Shown in pieces: positions 1 through 8,203 of a stretch of 11,406 bases of DNA (its first letter is position 1; each line of letters begins with the position of its first letter). Source of the stretch: Anaerobacillus sp. (lineage in GTDB: Bacteria > Bacillota > Bacilli > Bacillales_H > Anaerobacillaceae); contig SKOL01000527.1 of NCBI GenBank assembly GCA_007120055.1, forward strand, positions 1 through 11,406. The letters run 5' to 3'. The notes under the pieces are model-generated. The model did not search any database. It worked only from the letters and a program-made list of their open reading frames with translations, and was not told where the DNA came from. The translations under genes and the position numbers were made by a program.

Positions 1-51
1 CGTACCTACCGAATAAGAACCGATTGTTGATTACCTGAATTTAATTATAAA

Positions 52-92
52 AAAATCCTTACTACCAGACTTAAACTGGTAGTAAGGATTTT
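52..92 (-). terminator. Intrinsic terminator at the left end of the operon
   Basis: A perfect 17-bp inverted repeat (52-68 pairs with 76-92) encloses a 7-nt loop. On the minus strand the stem is followed directly by a run of seven or so T residues, giving the classic stem plus U-tract. It lies 8 bp downstream of the stop codon of the truncated gene tail at 101-250. No other terminator exists between the last operon gene (stop at 283-285) and this hairpin, so it probably ends both the tail fragment and the long catabolic operon transcript. Confidence 0.88.
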
Positions 93-100
93 CAATATTA

Positions 101-246
101 TTACACCAACGTCTCCTCTTCTTTCTTAAAGAAACTCTTCAACGCTCGATAAACATCGCCTTTTTCCTTTAAGATATAATGGCGGAAGCGTTCGTCTTTA
201 ATGTTTTTGTAGGCGTTCATGAGTGTACTGTGGCGGTTGTATTGGT
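101..246 (-). repeat. Left member of a 146-bp direct repeat flanking the operon
   Basis: Aligns without gaps to 11180-11325 in the same orientation, with 14 mismatches in 146 positions (about 90% identity by hand count). Homology stops abruptly at 246/247; beyond that only an 8-bp match (TACCCGAA at 262-269) recurs at a slightly shifted place. The pair brackets the complete ten-gene operon plus its promoter. Confidence 0.9.
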
Positions 247-250
247 ATAG
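101..250 (-). pseudogene. Truncated 3' tail of the repeated unrecognised gene (left copy)
   Basis: The last 48 or so codons of a protein family whose second copy enters at the right edge of the window. The readable residues start at a [10 protein letters not shown] stretch and end in EEETLV and a TAA stop. An in-frame stop (251-253) lies just upstream and the homology ends near 246, so there is no start codon and no N-terminal part: this is a remnant. Its peptide differs from the right copy at one residue (G for S) although 13 codons differ, 12 of them synonymous. It must therefore have diverged as a working protein before being cut. It lies 32 bp downstream of the hydroxyacid dehydrogenase gene on the same strand. 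I do not recognise the family; its high charge and apparent multicopy nature would suit a mobile-element or accessory protein, but that is a guess. Confidence 0.75.
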
Positions 251-282
251 TTAGCCGGGATGTACCCGAAAAACATTTATAA

Positions 283-1257
283 TTATTTATTTACAACATT
301 CTCTGGATTACCTTGTAGATATTTCTCAAAATTATTTACTGCAATATCCAATAATCGTTTTCTAGACTCCATTGGTGCCCATGAAATATGTGGTGTAATG
401 ATACAATTTTTAGCCTTTAGTAATGGATTACCACTTTCAATTGGTTCTGTTGAGACAACATCTAATGCTGCTCCACCAACTTTTCCATTATTTAAAGCTT
501 CAGCCAAGTCCTCTTCTACAATCAATGGCCCTCTTGAAGTGTTGATTAACATGACTCCTTCTTTCATTTTGTCAATTGTATTTCTGTTGATAATTCCTTT
601 TGTACTTTCAAATAATGGACAATGTAAACTTATAACATCTGATTGACTAAGTAAGTCATCTAGTTCTACGTATTTCAAAGTATCACTTTCAAGATCCTCA
701 TTTTTATATGCATCATACGCTAAAACATTCATACCAAATGCTTGGGCAACTCGACCAACAGCTTGCCCTATTTTTCCAAATCCTATAATCCCAATATTTT
801 TCCCAGATAATTCAACTAAAGGGTACTTCCAAAAACACCAATCAGGATTGTTAGTCCATTCTCCTTTTTTAACTTCTTCACTATGATCCCAAACGTGGTG
901 GCACATTTCTAGTAATAAAGCAAACGTCATTTGCGCAACAGCATCTGTTCCATAGGTAGGAATATTAGTTACAACGATTCCTTTTTCTTTAGCTGCTTCA
1001 ATATCTACGACATTATAACCTGTTGCTAATACACCAATATATTTTAAGTTGTTTAGTTGAGTTAGAGTTTCTCTTGTAATCGGTGTTTTATTAGTAAAAA
1101 CAACCTCTGCATCCGCAATTCTTTCAATAACTTTATCTTGTTCCTCTACATTAAATGTTGTTCGGTCATAGACAGTTAAGTCTCCTAATTTCTTCAAGTC
1201 TTCCCAAGATAAATCACCAGGGTTTAAAGTATATCCATCAAGTACTACTATTTTCAT
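283..1257 (-). CDS. D-2-hydroxyacid dehydrogenase, hydroxypyruvate/glyoxylate reductase-like
   Basis: A cytoplasmic NAD(P)H-dependent enzyme of the D-isomer-specific 2-hydroxyacid dehydrogenase family, 324 aa, full length. Its best fit is glycerate dehydrogenase/hydroxypyruvate reductase (hydroxypyruvate to D-glycerate, glyoxylate to glycolate). The Rossmann motif GFGKIG is at 159-164, with an Asp (D182) after the second strand that suggests NAD preference. The catalytic triad is visible as R242 (in SRGPL), E271 (in TEP) and H290 (in TPHISWAP). The N-terminal DGYTLNPGDLSW block is typical of this subgroup. A GAGGAGG ribosome binding site 7 bp before the ATG supports the start. It is the last operon gene, 70 bp after glycerate kinase, so the pair could carry hydroxypyruvate to 2-phosphoglycerate. 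The family is promiscuous, so the true substrate remains an inference. Confidence 0.9.
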   Translation of the reverse strand: MKIVVLDGYTLNPGDLSWEDLKKLGDLTVYDRTTFNVEEQDKVIERIADAEVVFTNKTPITRETLTQLNNLKYIGVLATGYNVVDIEAAKEKGIVVTNIPTYGTDAVAQMTFALLLEMCHHVWDHSEEVKKGEWTNNPDWCFWKYPLVELSGKNIGIIGFGKIGQAVGRVAQAFGMNVLAYDAYKNEDLESDTLKYVELDDLLSQSDVISLHCPLFESTKGIINRNTIDKMKEGVMLINTSRGPLIVEEDLAEALNNGKVGGAALDVVSTEPIESGNPLLKAKNCIITPHISWAPMESRKRLLDIAVNNFEKYLQGNPENVVNK

Positions 1258-1327
1258 TATAAGTCCTCCTCATTATAAATTAAGATAATATTTAATCATT
1301 AGTGTCTAAAAGTTTTTTTACTCATTT

Positions 1328-2470
1328 TTATACTTTATAATTTATTACTTTATACATCCTCATAATTTGTTCTGTACGATCAAACACCCATTCTTTAGCA
1401 TTACTAACAGCTTCGTTAAGAGTACATGGACCAGGTACAATGGAAAATGCGGTGTTAACACCAAGTGAATTCATATCATTACTTTTTAACTCATTTTTCC
1501 CACATAGCACAATTACAGGGACATCTTCTTTTTTTGCTACTTTACCTACTCCAGCTATTACTTTCCCTGATAATGTCTGACTATCAAATTTTCCTTCCCC
1601 TGTTATTATAAGGTCTGCATCTTTAATTACCTTATGAAACTGAGTAACACTCATTGTAATTTCTATACCAGATTTCATTTCTGCATTTAAAAATGCAAAC
1701 AATGCTGCACCCATCCCACCAGCTGCACCTGCTCCAGGAATTTCAAATATATTTTTATCTATATATTTGTTAATAACCTCACCATAATTTTTTAGAGATG
1801 TATCAAGCACTTCAACAATTTCTGGTGTTGCTCCTTTTTGCGGTCCAAAAATATATGATGCTCCATTTTCGCCACACAATGGGTTAGTAACATCGCTAGC
1901 AATAATAAACTTTGAAGCTTTAATCCGCTCGTCAATGTTAGATAAGTCTATATGCGACAGTTCTTTTAACGATACAACGTTATCGTCAAGTTCTTCATTT
2001 ATATTATTATAAAATTTTACACCAAGAGCTTTTAACATTCCTGTCCCACCATCATTCGTGGCACTCCCTCCAAGACCAATAATAAAGCTTCTGTAACCCT
2101 TATCAAGCGCTTCCAAAATTAACTGTCCAGTTCCAAAACTACTTGCTATTAACGGATTTTTTTCTTCTTCCGTAAGTAATGGTAACCCTGAAACTTGAGC
2201 CATTTCAATAATGACAGTTTCGTTGTCTCCTAAAATACCATAAGAAGTTTGGATTTTTCTCCCTAATGGATCATTAGCCCATACTGTATGAATATTTCCA
2301 TTAGTGGCATATGTTAAATTTTCCATTGTTCCTTCTCCACCATCTGCCATTGGTACTTCTACAACTTCAGCATCTGGAAACACACTCTTTATACCTAAAC
2401 ATATGGAAAAACATAAGTTTTTTGCTGAAATCGATCCTTTAAAAGAATCAGGCGCAATTACTACTTTCAT
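1328..2470 (-). CDS. Glycerate 2-kinase (GarK/GlxK type)
   Basis: Phosphorylates D-glycerate with ATP; this family (Pfam Gly_kinase, the E. coli GarK/GlxK type) yields 2-phosphoglycerate, which enters lower glycolysis. At 380 aa it has the normal family length. Visible conserved blocks are PDSFKGS (7-13), MADGGEGT (41-48), GLGGSATNDGG (132-142), SDVTNPLCG (192-200), GPQKGAT (209-215), a glycine-rich GAGAAGGMG (246-254) and TGEGKFDSQT (290-299). No key block is missing. The start is supported by AGGAG 9 bp upstream. It lies 17 bp after dctM and 70 bp before the hydroxyacid dehydrogenase, within the operon. Its presence is the best clue to the pathway: at least one three-carbon product is glycerate, made either by reducing hydroxypyruvate or by oxidising glyceraldehyde. 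Confidence 0.95.
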   Translation of the reverse strand: MKVVIAPDSFKGSISAKNLCFSICLGIKSVFPDAEVVEVPMADGGEGTMENLTYATNGNIHTVWANDPLGRKIQTSYGILGDNETVIIEMAQVSGLPLLTEEEKNPLIASSFGTGQLILEALDKGYRSFIIGLGGSATNDGGTGMLKALGVKFYNNINEELDDNVVSLKELSHIDLSNIDERIKASKFIIASDVTNPLCGENGASYIFGPQKGATPEIVEVLDTSLKNYGEVINKYIDKNIFEIPGAGAAGGMGAALFAFLNAEMKSGIEITMSVTQFHKVIKDADLIITGEGKFDSQTLSGKVIAGVGKVAKKEDVPVIVLCGKNELKSNDMNSLGVNTAFSIVPGPCTLNEAVSNAKEWVFDRTEQIMRMYKVINYKV

Positions 2471-2487
2471 AATATCAGTCTCCTATT

Positions 2488-3789
2488 CTATTTTAGTAAA
2501 TTTGGTAACCATAATGAAATTTGTGGTAAATAAGTAATCAGTATTATATTTAAAAGTAGTACTAAATAAAACGGGATTAATGGTTTCAATATTTGCTCTA
2601 TTCTAAGTCCTGCTACCTGACAGGCAACAAATAGATTAACCCCGATTGGTGGCGTTAACATACCAACTGCTAAATTTACAATCATTATAATTCCAAAATG
2701 TACAGGGTCGACACCAAACATTACCGCTACAGGTGTTAAAATAGGCGCCATAATAACAATAGCTGCTCCTGTTTCTAAAAATAACCCTACGATTAATAAT
2801 ATAATATTAACTAACAGTAAAAACACAATTGGACTATCTGAAATTGATACAAACCATTCAGCAACTAAGTATGGCACTCTTTTTGAAGTTAAAATCCAAC
2901 CAAATAGACCTGCATTTCCTATGATAAACATGATTATTGCTGTTGATAACACTGAATTTCTTAAAACTTCCATTATCTTATTAACTGTAAACGTACGGTA
3001 AACCACTACTCCTAAAAATAAGGCATAACCTACTGCTACAGCGGCAGCTTCAGTTGGAGTGAAAATCCCTCCATATATACCCCCAAGAATGATTACTGGC
3101 ATTAAAAGAGGAAGTATTGCCTGCCTTAAAGCATTTAATCTACCTTTAAGTGACATTAATTCTTTATCAGCATCACTTAACTCCATGTCTTTTCCATAGC
3201 CTTTAATTTTTGAAATAATATAAATTGTCAGCATTAGTGATGTAGCGATTAACATACCTGGTACAACCCCAGCCATAAATAAATCACCAATAGAAATTGA
3301 CATCCCTGCGCTGAGTGCGAAAATAATTAAAGGAATTGAAGGTGGAATTATAACGCCCAATTCACCTGAAACAGCTTGTACAGAGGTAGAGAAATTTTTA
3401 GGAAATCCTCTACGTACCATGGCTGGAATTAATATACTACCAATCGCAGCAACTGTAGCCGCACTTGAGCCTGAGATTGAAGCAAAGAACATTGCCGTGA
3501 TGACAGTCACCATTCCTAAGCCACCAGTAATTCGGCCAACTAAAGAATTGGCCAAATTTATTAAACGTTGAGAAATACCACTATACTCCATTAAAGTTCC
3601 TGCTAAAATAAAGAACGGAATTGCCATTAACGGAAAAGAATCTAAAGATGAAAAAATTCTCTGAACAGCAACTTGTAAAGAAATTCCTTCTTGATACATT
3701 GCTAACATTGAAGCCAGACCCATCGCAAAGGCTACAGGTACCCCAATAAAAAACATTAGAAACAGACTAATGAATAATAGTGCTACCAT
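2488..3789 (-). CDS. dctM: TRAP transporter large membrane subunit DctM
   Basis: The transport channel subunit of a tripartite ATP-independent periplasmic (TRAP) transporter, driven by an ion gradient. It is 433 aa from the chosen start, typical for DctM, and almost entirely hydrophobic with about a dozen membrane segments. Family signatures are SISGSSAATVAAIG (104-117), GELGVIIPPS (142-151), GIFTPTEAAA (241-250) and NLAVGMLTPPIGVNLF (372-387). I start it at the ATG at 3789: AAGGAGGA lies 8 bp upstream and MVALLFISLFL is the usual beginning. The longer reading from 3816 would need a TTG start and adds a charged MRRKRRNNQ stretch that is really the ribosome binding site region. It overlaps the end of dctQ by 23 bp, which suggests coupled translation. 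It works with DctP and DctQ to import a carboxylic acid. Confidence 0.96.
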   Translation of the reverse strand: MVALLFISLFLMFFIGVPVAFAMGLASMLAMYQEGISLQVAVQRIFSSLDSFPLMAIPFFILAGTLMEYSGISQRLINLANSLVGRITGGLGMVTVITAMFFASISGSSAATVAAIGSILIPAMVRRGFPKNFSTSVQAVSGELGVIIPPSIPLIIFALSAGMSISIGDLFMAGVVPGMLIATSLMLTIYIISKIKGYGKDMELSDADKELMSLKGRLNALRQAILPLLMPVIILGGIYGGIFTPTEAAAVAVGYALFLGVVVYRTFTVNKIMEVLRNSVLSTAIIMFIIGNAGLFGWILTSKRVPYLVAEWFVSISDSPIVFLLLVNIILLIVGLFLETGAAIVIMAPILTPVAVMFGVDPVHFGIIMIVNLAVGMLTPPIGVNLFVACQVAGLRIEQILKPLIPFYLVLLLNIILITYLPQISLWLPNLLK

Positions 3790-4279
3790 CTGGTTGTTCC
3801 TCCTTTTCCTTCTCAATGAACAACTCTATTAATACAGTAAAACAATTCAACAATGCTAAAATGCTTCCAAAAGGAATAGCAGCATAAACCCAACTTACAG
3901 GAATATTAATGGAACCTGTTTTTTGATTTGCGAGACTATTCATAATATCAAAACCATTTTTTATTAATAAAGATAAAAATACCATACTTATAATAATTAT
4001 AATAACCTGTAGTACCTTTTTTACTTTTTTTGGTACTATATGTAGTAATGCCTCTACTGATATTAATAAGCCTTTTCGTAAAGCTATCGCAGTTCCTAAT
4101 ACAACAATCCATATCATTAAATATCTAATAATAGCTTCCGACCAAACCAAAGGATTTTTTAATACATATCTTGCAAATACTTGATAGATTGTAAGTAATG
4201 TAATTACTCCAAATACCACAGCTAATAAATTAAAAATCGAAGCATTAAGTTTATCCATAACCTTTACATAAACCTTCAT
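3767..4279 (-). CDS. dctQ: TRAP transporter small membrane subunit DctQ
   Basis: The small integral membrane partner of DctM, 170 aa. Four predicted membrane segments fall near residues 15-37, 50-67, 89-107 and 131-154, as expected for DctQ. The FARYVLKNPLVWSEAIIRY-type block (36-53) and the late IPVSWVYAAIPFG block (126-138) match the family pattern. The C-terminus ends in a short charged EKEKEEQPDG tail. A GAGGTGG ribosome binding site 5 bp upstream fixes the start at 4279. The gene follows a 126-bp spacer containing two stem-loops that separates it from dctP, and its end overlaps dctM by 23 bp. The protein carries no substrate information itself; specificity lies in DctP. Confidence 0.93.
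   Translation of the reverse strand: MKVYVKVMDKLNASIFNLLAVVFGVITLLTIYQVFARYVLKNPLVWSEAIIRYLMIWIVVLGTAIALRKGLLISVEALLHIVPKKVKKVLQVIIIIISMVFLSLLIKNGFDIMNSLANQKTGSINIPVSWVYAAIPFGSILALLNCFTVLIELFIEKEKEEQPDGSTIIH
3798..3805 (-). promoter_or_regulatory. Ribosome binding site that decides the dctM start
   Basis: AAGGAGGA, 8 bp upstream of the ATG at 3787-3789 and inside the end of dctQ. It would lie within the coding sequence if the upstream TTG at 3816 were used, so it argues for the shorter DctM. Confidence 0.8.
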
Positions 4280-4311
4280 TAAACCACCTCTTTGCTTTTT
4301 CTATAAATTAT

Positions 4312-4355
4312 TCATATATACCACAATCAATAGAAAAGCATTGTGATATATATGA
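4312..4355 (-). promoter_or_regulatory. Long stem-loop in the dctP-dctQ spacer
   Basis: An inverted repeat of 16 bp with a single mismatch (4312-4327 against 4340-4355) and a 12-nt loop. No U-run follows on the minus strand, so it is not a standard terminator. Located between the receptor gene and the membrane subunit genes, it could act as an RNA processing or 3'-end stabiliser that lets dctP be expressed above dctQM (inference from position, a common arrangement for binding-protein operons). Confidence 0.6.
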
Positions 4356-4372
4356 AGTACTTATAGAGTTAG

Positions 4373-4393
4373 GGTGGGGAAATAATCCCCACC
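4373..4393 (-). promoter_or_regulatory. GC-rich stem-loop just after dctP
   Basis: A perfect 8-bp stem, GGTGGGGA (4373-4380) with TCCCCACC (4386-4393), and a 5-nt AATAA loop, 12 bp downstream of the dctP stop. In the direction of transcription it is followed by CCTAACTC, not a U-run. It could protect the 3' end of a processed dctP transcript or weakly attenuate read-through. It is unusually GC-rich for this region. Confidence 0.6.
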
Positions 4394-4405
4394 GAAATTT
4401 TAAAA

Positions 4406-5425
4406 TTATTTTGCATTTAAAATCATTTCATAAATTTCACTCACTGCAGGAAACTCATTATCCACAAATCCTTCTAACTGTGCTTGGAATGCTGCTAAAT
4501 CAGGTGTAATTACATTCATACCAGCTTCCTCAAGTTTATCTAAATATCCTTGTTCCCCAGATAACACTTCATTCGCAGCATAAGACTTTGCATTTCCATT
4601 AGCTGCAGCAAATAAAATTTCTTGCAATTCTGAATCCAACGCTTGTAACTTTGCGTCATTAATTACTATAGAAATTGGCTCTCTAACATGTTCTGTTAAT
4701 ACAAGATAATCAACAACTTCATTAAATCTAGAATTGTAAATTAATGATAAAGGATTTTCTTGACCTTCAATAACCCCTTGTTGTAAAGATGTAAATACTT
4801 CACCGAATGCCATTGGTGTTGGTGAAGCCCCTAGCATTCTCCATGAGTTAACAAATACCGGGCTATCTGGAACTCTTATACGTAAACCTTTTAAATCATC
4901 TGGTGTGTTAACCTCTTGGTTTACTGTTAACATACGTGCACCACGTACCCAGTAAGAAAGCACTTGATATCCTGATTCTTCATTAATTCGTTTTGATATT
5001 TCTTCTCCAACTTCTCCATTATAGACTTTATCAAAGTGTGCTTGATCATCAAACATAAACGGTACAGTAAAGATTTGCGCTGTCTCAGAAGACCCAGACA
5101 AAACTCCAGCTCCACCTACCCAAATATCTGCAGTACCAATTTTTAAGCCTTCAAGTAAATCTCGATCGTCTCCAAGAGATCCATTTTCATAAATTTCAAT
5201 TACTAGGCGCCCTTCAGATAATTCTTCTACTTCATCTTTAAATCTTTGAACTGCTTGTGCATGAATTTCAGAATTTGGCCACACATGACCAACTTTTAAA
5301 ACAGTTTTTTCAGAACTCTGACCGTCTGCTTTTTCATTATCACCACCGGTAGTATCAGATGAACAACCAACAACTAAAAACGCAGCTAATACAAAAATCA
5401 TTAGTGAAAAAAATCTTTGTTTCAT
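4406..5425 (-). CDS. dctP: TRAP transporter substrate-binding lipoprotein DctP
   Basis: The extracytoplasmic receptor that captures the substrate and delivers it to DctQM. From the chosen start it is 339 aa: a lipoprotein signal with lipobox LVVGC (Cys21 would be lipidated and anchored to the outer face of the membrane), a polar linker (22-40), then the DctP fold beginning VLKVGHVWP. The conserved arginine that binds the substrate carboxylate in DctP/SiaP proteins corresponds to R184 in LRIRVP (181-186). GASPTPMAFGEVF (199-211) and QGVIEGQENPL (216-226) are family blocks. I prefer the ATG at 5425 over the reading from 5473: the shorter form begins MKQRFFSLM, a proper signal peptide, and has GGGGGGA 5 bp upstream. 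It lies 54 bp after the aldehyde dehydrogenase. The substrate is therefore a carboxylate; its identity is not readable. Confidence 0.95.
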   Translation of the reverse strand: MKQRFFSLMIFVLAAFLVVGCSSDTTGGDNEKADGQSSEKTVLKVGHVWPNSEIHAQAVQRFKDEVEELSEGRLVIEIYENGSLGDDRDLLEGLKIGTADIWVGGAGVLSGSSETAQIFTVPFMFDDQAHFDKVYNGEVGEEISKRINEESGYQVLSYWVRGARMLTVNQEVNTPDDLKGLRIRVPDSPVFVNSWRMLGASPTPMAFGEVFTSLQQGVIEGQENPLSLIYNSRFNEVVDYLVLTEHVREPISIVINDAKLQALDSELQEILFAAANGNAKSYAANEVLSGEQGYLDKLEEAGMNVITPDLAAFQAQLEGFVDNEFPAVSEIYEMILNAK

Positions 5426-5430
5426 AACTT

Positions 5431-5437
5431 TCCCCCC
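5431..5437 (-). promoter_or_regulatory. Ribosome binding site that decides the dctP start
   Basis: GGGGGGA located 5 bp before the ATG at 5423-5425. It supports a start at the second methionine of the longer reading, giving a normal lipoprotein signal peptide in place of an extended N-terminus. Confidence 0.75.
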
Positions 5438-5479
5438 TGGTAAAATAGTTTTTATATTAATCGGAGTATTCACAACCGT

Positions 5480-6958
5480 TTAATATTGAATATAAGTAAC
5501 TTTCATTTCTGTATAAAACTCTTTGTTTGTTTTTCCTATAGAAAACGCACCAAAACCAGAACTTTTGACTCCACCAAACGGTACATGAGCTTGACTTGCA
5601 GTACCATGATTAACGTGAACCATTCCACTTTCAATTTTTTCAGCAAGTCTATAAGCTGTTGAAAGATCATTAGTAAATACAGATGCAGCAAGTCCATATT
5701 CGACATCATTCGCAACCTTGATGGCTTCATCTACACTGTCAACTTCAATTACACTTAACACTGGTCCAAAAATTTCTTCTTTCGCAATTTTCATTTCTGG
5801 TTTTACATTAGTAAATAAAGCCGGTACGATATAATACCCTTCATTCATCTCAGATTCAGTAACAACATCTCCACCAAATAAAAGCTCTGCGCCTTCTTCT
5901 TTCCCAACATTAATATAGCTTAATGTAGTGTCAAACTGACCTTCGCTCGCGATTGGTCCAACATTTACACCCTCTTCCCAAGAAGGCCCTACCTTTAATT
6001 TTTTCATCTCATCAAGAATAGCTTGTATCAGCTCTTGAGATTTTTCTTTTAATACAACAACCCTACTTATTGAAGTACATCTTTGTCCACTTACAGCAAA
6101 GGCAGCGCTTACAATATCTTTAGCAACGGATTGAGGATCATTATAATCAAGAACTACAGCTGGATTTTTTCCACCTAGCTCAAGTTGAGTTTTGGCTAAT
6201 CGTTTTGCTGCTATTTCATTAATGTTTAACCCAATTTTTGTTGACCCAGTGAAACTAATTCCTTTTACTAGAGGATGGCTAATTAATGGATTACCAACTT
6301 TCGATCCACCACCTATTACTAAATTAACTACACCATTTGGTACACCAGCTTTTGAGAAAAGTTCCATTAACTTTACTGAGGTCCACGGTGTTTCTGACGC
6401 TGGCTTATAAACCACTGTACATCCGTAAGCAAGCGCTGGAACAATTTTCCTTACTGGAGTGACTACAGGGAAATTCCATGGTGCTATAGCTGCAATTACT
6501 CCAAGTGGGTTATAATTGACCATCGTAGATACATTTGGTCTTTCACTTGAAATAGTTAATCCTTCAATTCGAGATGCCTCTCCTGCAAAATATCTTGTTT
6601 CTTTTACAGCTCTTAATACTTCGCCTTTTGATTCTGCTAAGATTTTTCCTTGTTCAGCTGACAGTATATAAGATAATTCTTCTAAATTTTCTTCGAGTAA
6701 ATCAGCAAACTTATAAAGGATTGCACCTCTATCTGTTGCTGCGATCTTTGACCAAACCTTAAATGCGTCATGAGCTGCTTGAACTGCAATATCTACATCT
6801 TTTTCATTAGATTCAGCAAAATAACCTAATACTTTTTCCTTTTTAGCGGGACTATAAACAGGAAATACACTTTTACTATCACTTTCCACCCATTCACCAT
6901 TAATAAAATTATGATGAGTTTCTACATTAAGCCCGTTTAACCAATCCAAATATGTCAT
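5480..6958 (-). CDS. NAD(P)-dependent aldehyde dehydrogenase, ketoglutarate/succinate semialdehyde type
   Basis: Oxidises an aldehyde to the carboxylic acid through a thiohemiacetal. It is 492 aa, full length for the ALDH superfamily. All core residues are present: N162 (PWNFP), K185 (VVYKPASETP), the GSTKIG cofactor loop (238-243), E260 (LELGGKNP), the catalytic cysteine C294 (SGQRCTS) and E395 (EEIFGPV). The QLELGGKNPAVVL block, HVPFGGVKSSG (458-468) and the C-terminal FYTEMKVTY resemble 2-oxoglutarate-semialdehyde and succinate-semialdehyde dehydrogenases. Substrates such as glyceraldehyde, glycolaldehyde or a semialdehyde acid are all plausible here. AAGGGGGAG 5 bp upstream supports the start. 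It lies 75 bp after the iron alcohol dehydrogenase, and together they could convert an alcohol to an acid in two steps. The exact substrate is unresolved. Confidence 0.92.
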   Translation of the reverse strand: MTYLDWLNGLNVETHHNFINGEWVESDSKSVFPVYSPAKKEKVLGYFAESNEKDVDIAVQAAHDAFKVWSKIAATDRGAILYKFADLLEENLEELSYILSAEQGKILAESKGEVLRAVKETRYFAGEASRIEGLTISSERPNVSTMVNYNPLGVIAAIAPWNFPVVTPVRKIVPALAYGCTVVYKPASETPWTSVKLMELFSKAGVPNGVVNLVIGGGSKVGNPLISHPLVKGISFTGSTKIGLNINEIAAKRLAKTQLELGGKNPAVVLDYNDPQSVAKDIVSAAFAVSGQRCTSISRVVVLKEKSQELIQAILDEMKKLKVGPSWEEGVNVGPIASEGQFDTTLSYINVGKEEGAELLFGGDVVTESEMNEGYYIVPALFTNVKPEMKIAKEEIFGPVLSVIEVDSVDEAIKVANDVEYGLAASVFTNDLSTAYRLAEKIESGMVHVNHGTASQAHVPFGGVKSSGFGAFSIGKTNKEFYTEMKVTYIQY

Positions 6959-7033
6959 TTTTACTCCCCCTTATAATAATCAATATCCGATTACTAATAA
7001 AATGAATAATTTTTCCATCAATAAGTACAATAC

Positions 7034-8200
7034 TTATTCTTTCATTGCTGCTCTACAAATATTTTTCAAATCTTCTAAAGTTGGTTTTCTGGGATTTACT
7101 GGAACATTTCCAGATAACATAGCTTCCTCAACAATAAAATCTAGGTGTTCTTCCTTAAGCCCAAAATCCGATAATGTTTGTGTTATCCCGATATCACTTT
7201 TTAACTGTCGAACAGCTTCAACTGCTTTTTCTGCAGCCTCTCTTTCTGTCATTCCCACAGTATTCACACCAAAAATCGACGCAAGTTCTGCAAACTTTGA
7301 TGGATTTCCAATAATATTAAATTCCATGACTTCTGGCAATAGGATTGCATTTACAGTACCATGTGGAATTTTAAAATGTGCACCAAGTGGAATAGCTAAC
7401 GCATGCGCTAAACCAAGTCTTGTAGAATTAAATGCCATCGCTGCAATTAAACTACCTAATAACATATTAGACCTTGCTTCAATATTTTCACCTTGTACAA
7501 CTGCTATTCTTAAATGGTTTGCAATCATTTTCATAGATTGAATAGATAAACCTTCAGATATTGGTTGAGTTGCTTTATTTACATATGATTCTAAAGCATG
7601 TGTTAAAGCATCCATTCCTGTAGCTGCAGTGATATGTGGTGGAAGTGTTACAGTTAATTCCGGATCACATAATGCAATATTAGGACAGTTATAAACACTC
7701 CCTACACTAACTTTTACTTTTTCCTTTTTATCAGATAATACTGACCATATTGTAATCTCACTTCCAGTACCTGCAGTCGTTGGAATTGCGATAACTGGAA
7801 CACCAGGATTAGGTACTTTATCAATTCCTACATAATCACGAATATGCCCAGAGTTATTTAACATAAGTCCAATCGCTTTTGCAGTATCAAGGGAACTACC
7901 ACCACCGATACCAACTACTGTGTCACAACCCTCATCTTTTGCTAATTGTAATCCGGCATCGACTGATTCAATGGCAGGATCTGCCTCTATATCTGAAAAA
8001 ACTGCAAATGGAATATCCCCTTGTTCAAGTGAAGCTTCTACCTTTGATACAACTCCCGCTTGTAAAACACCTGGGTCACAGACGATTAATACCTTAGTAC
8101 CCCCTAAATTTTCCACATGGTTTGGTAATGTCTTGATACTACCATTTCCAAATTCTACAACTGTTGGAATTTCATATCTGAATGTATTGTTTAAGAGCAT
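7034..8200 (-). CDS. Iron-containing (group III) alcohol dehydrogenase
   Basis: An NAD(P)-dependent oxidoreductase that interconverts an alcohol and an aldehyde or ketone in the cytoplasm. It is 388 aa, the usual length. The cofactor motif GGGSSLDTAK is at 99-108 and TTAGTGSE at 141-148. The four metal ligands expected by comparison with the FucO type are present: D197 and H201 in GMDALTHALE, H266 in LAHALAIPLG and H280 in PHGTVNAILLP. The C-terminal VNPRKPTLEDLKNI block is typical of the family. A GGAGG site (8209-8213) sits inside the last codons of the Ldh-type gene, and only 3 bp separate the two genes. Relatives act on lactaldehyde/propanediol, 1,3-propanediol, sulfoacetaldehyde or hydroxy acids, so the family does not fix the substrate. 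Confidence 0.93.
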   Translation of the reverse strand: MLLNNTFRYEIPTVVEFGNGSIKTLPNHVENLGGTKVLIVCDPGVLQAGVVSKVEASLEQGDIPFAVFSDIEADPAIESVDAGLQLAKDEGCDTVVGIGGGSSLDTAKAIGLMLNNSGHIRDYVGIDKVPNPGVPVIAIPTTAGTGSEITIWSVLSDKKEKVKVSVGSVYNCPNIALCDPELTVTLPPHITAATGMDALTHALESYVNKATQPISEGLSIQSMKMIANHLRIAVVQGENIEARSNMLLGSLIAAMAFNSTRLGLAHALAIPLGAHFKIPHGTVNAILLPEVMEFNIIGNPSKFAELASIFGVNTVGMTEREAAEKAVEAVRQLKSDIGITQTLSDFGLKEEHLDFIVEEAMLSGNVPVNPRKPTLEDLKNICRAAMKE

Positions 8201-8203
8201 ATT

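Noticed and set aside
260..646. Plus-strand open frames, including this one and those at 7002-7541 and 8526-8915
   Set aside because: They are antisense to well-supported enzymes, lack ribosome binding sites and show no recognisable motifs.
3790..3816. Longer DctM starting from a TTG at 3816
   Set aside because: The extension encodes a charged stretch formed by the ribosome binding site itself; the ATG at 3789 is well spaced from AAGGAGGA and gives the normal family start.
4373..4393. GC-rich hairpin after dctP as an intrinsic terminator
   Set aside because: No U-run follows on the coding strand, and dctQM, which need dctP, lie downstream without a visible promoter.
5426..5473. Longer DctP starting at 5473
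   Set aside because: It would place 16 residues ahead of a standard lipoprotein signal peptide; the ATG at 5425 has a good ribosome binding site.
7020..7038. AATAAGTA/TACTTATT inverted repeat at the end of the alcohol dehydrogenase gene as a terminator
   Set aside because: The 8-bp stem is almost all A/T with a 3-nt loop and no clear U-run; too weak to support.
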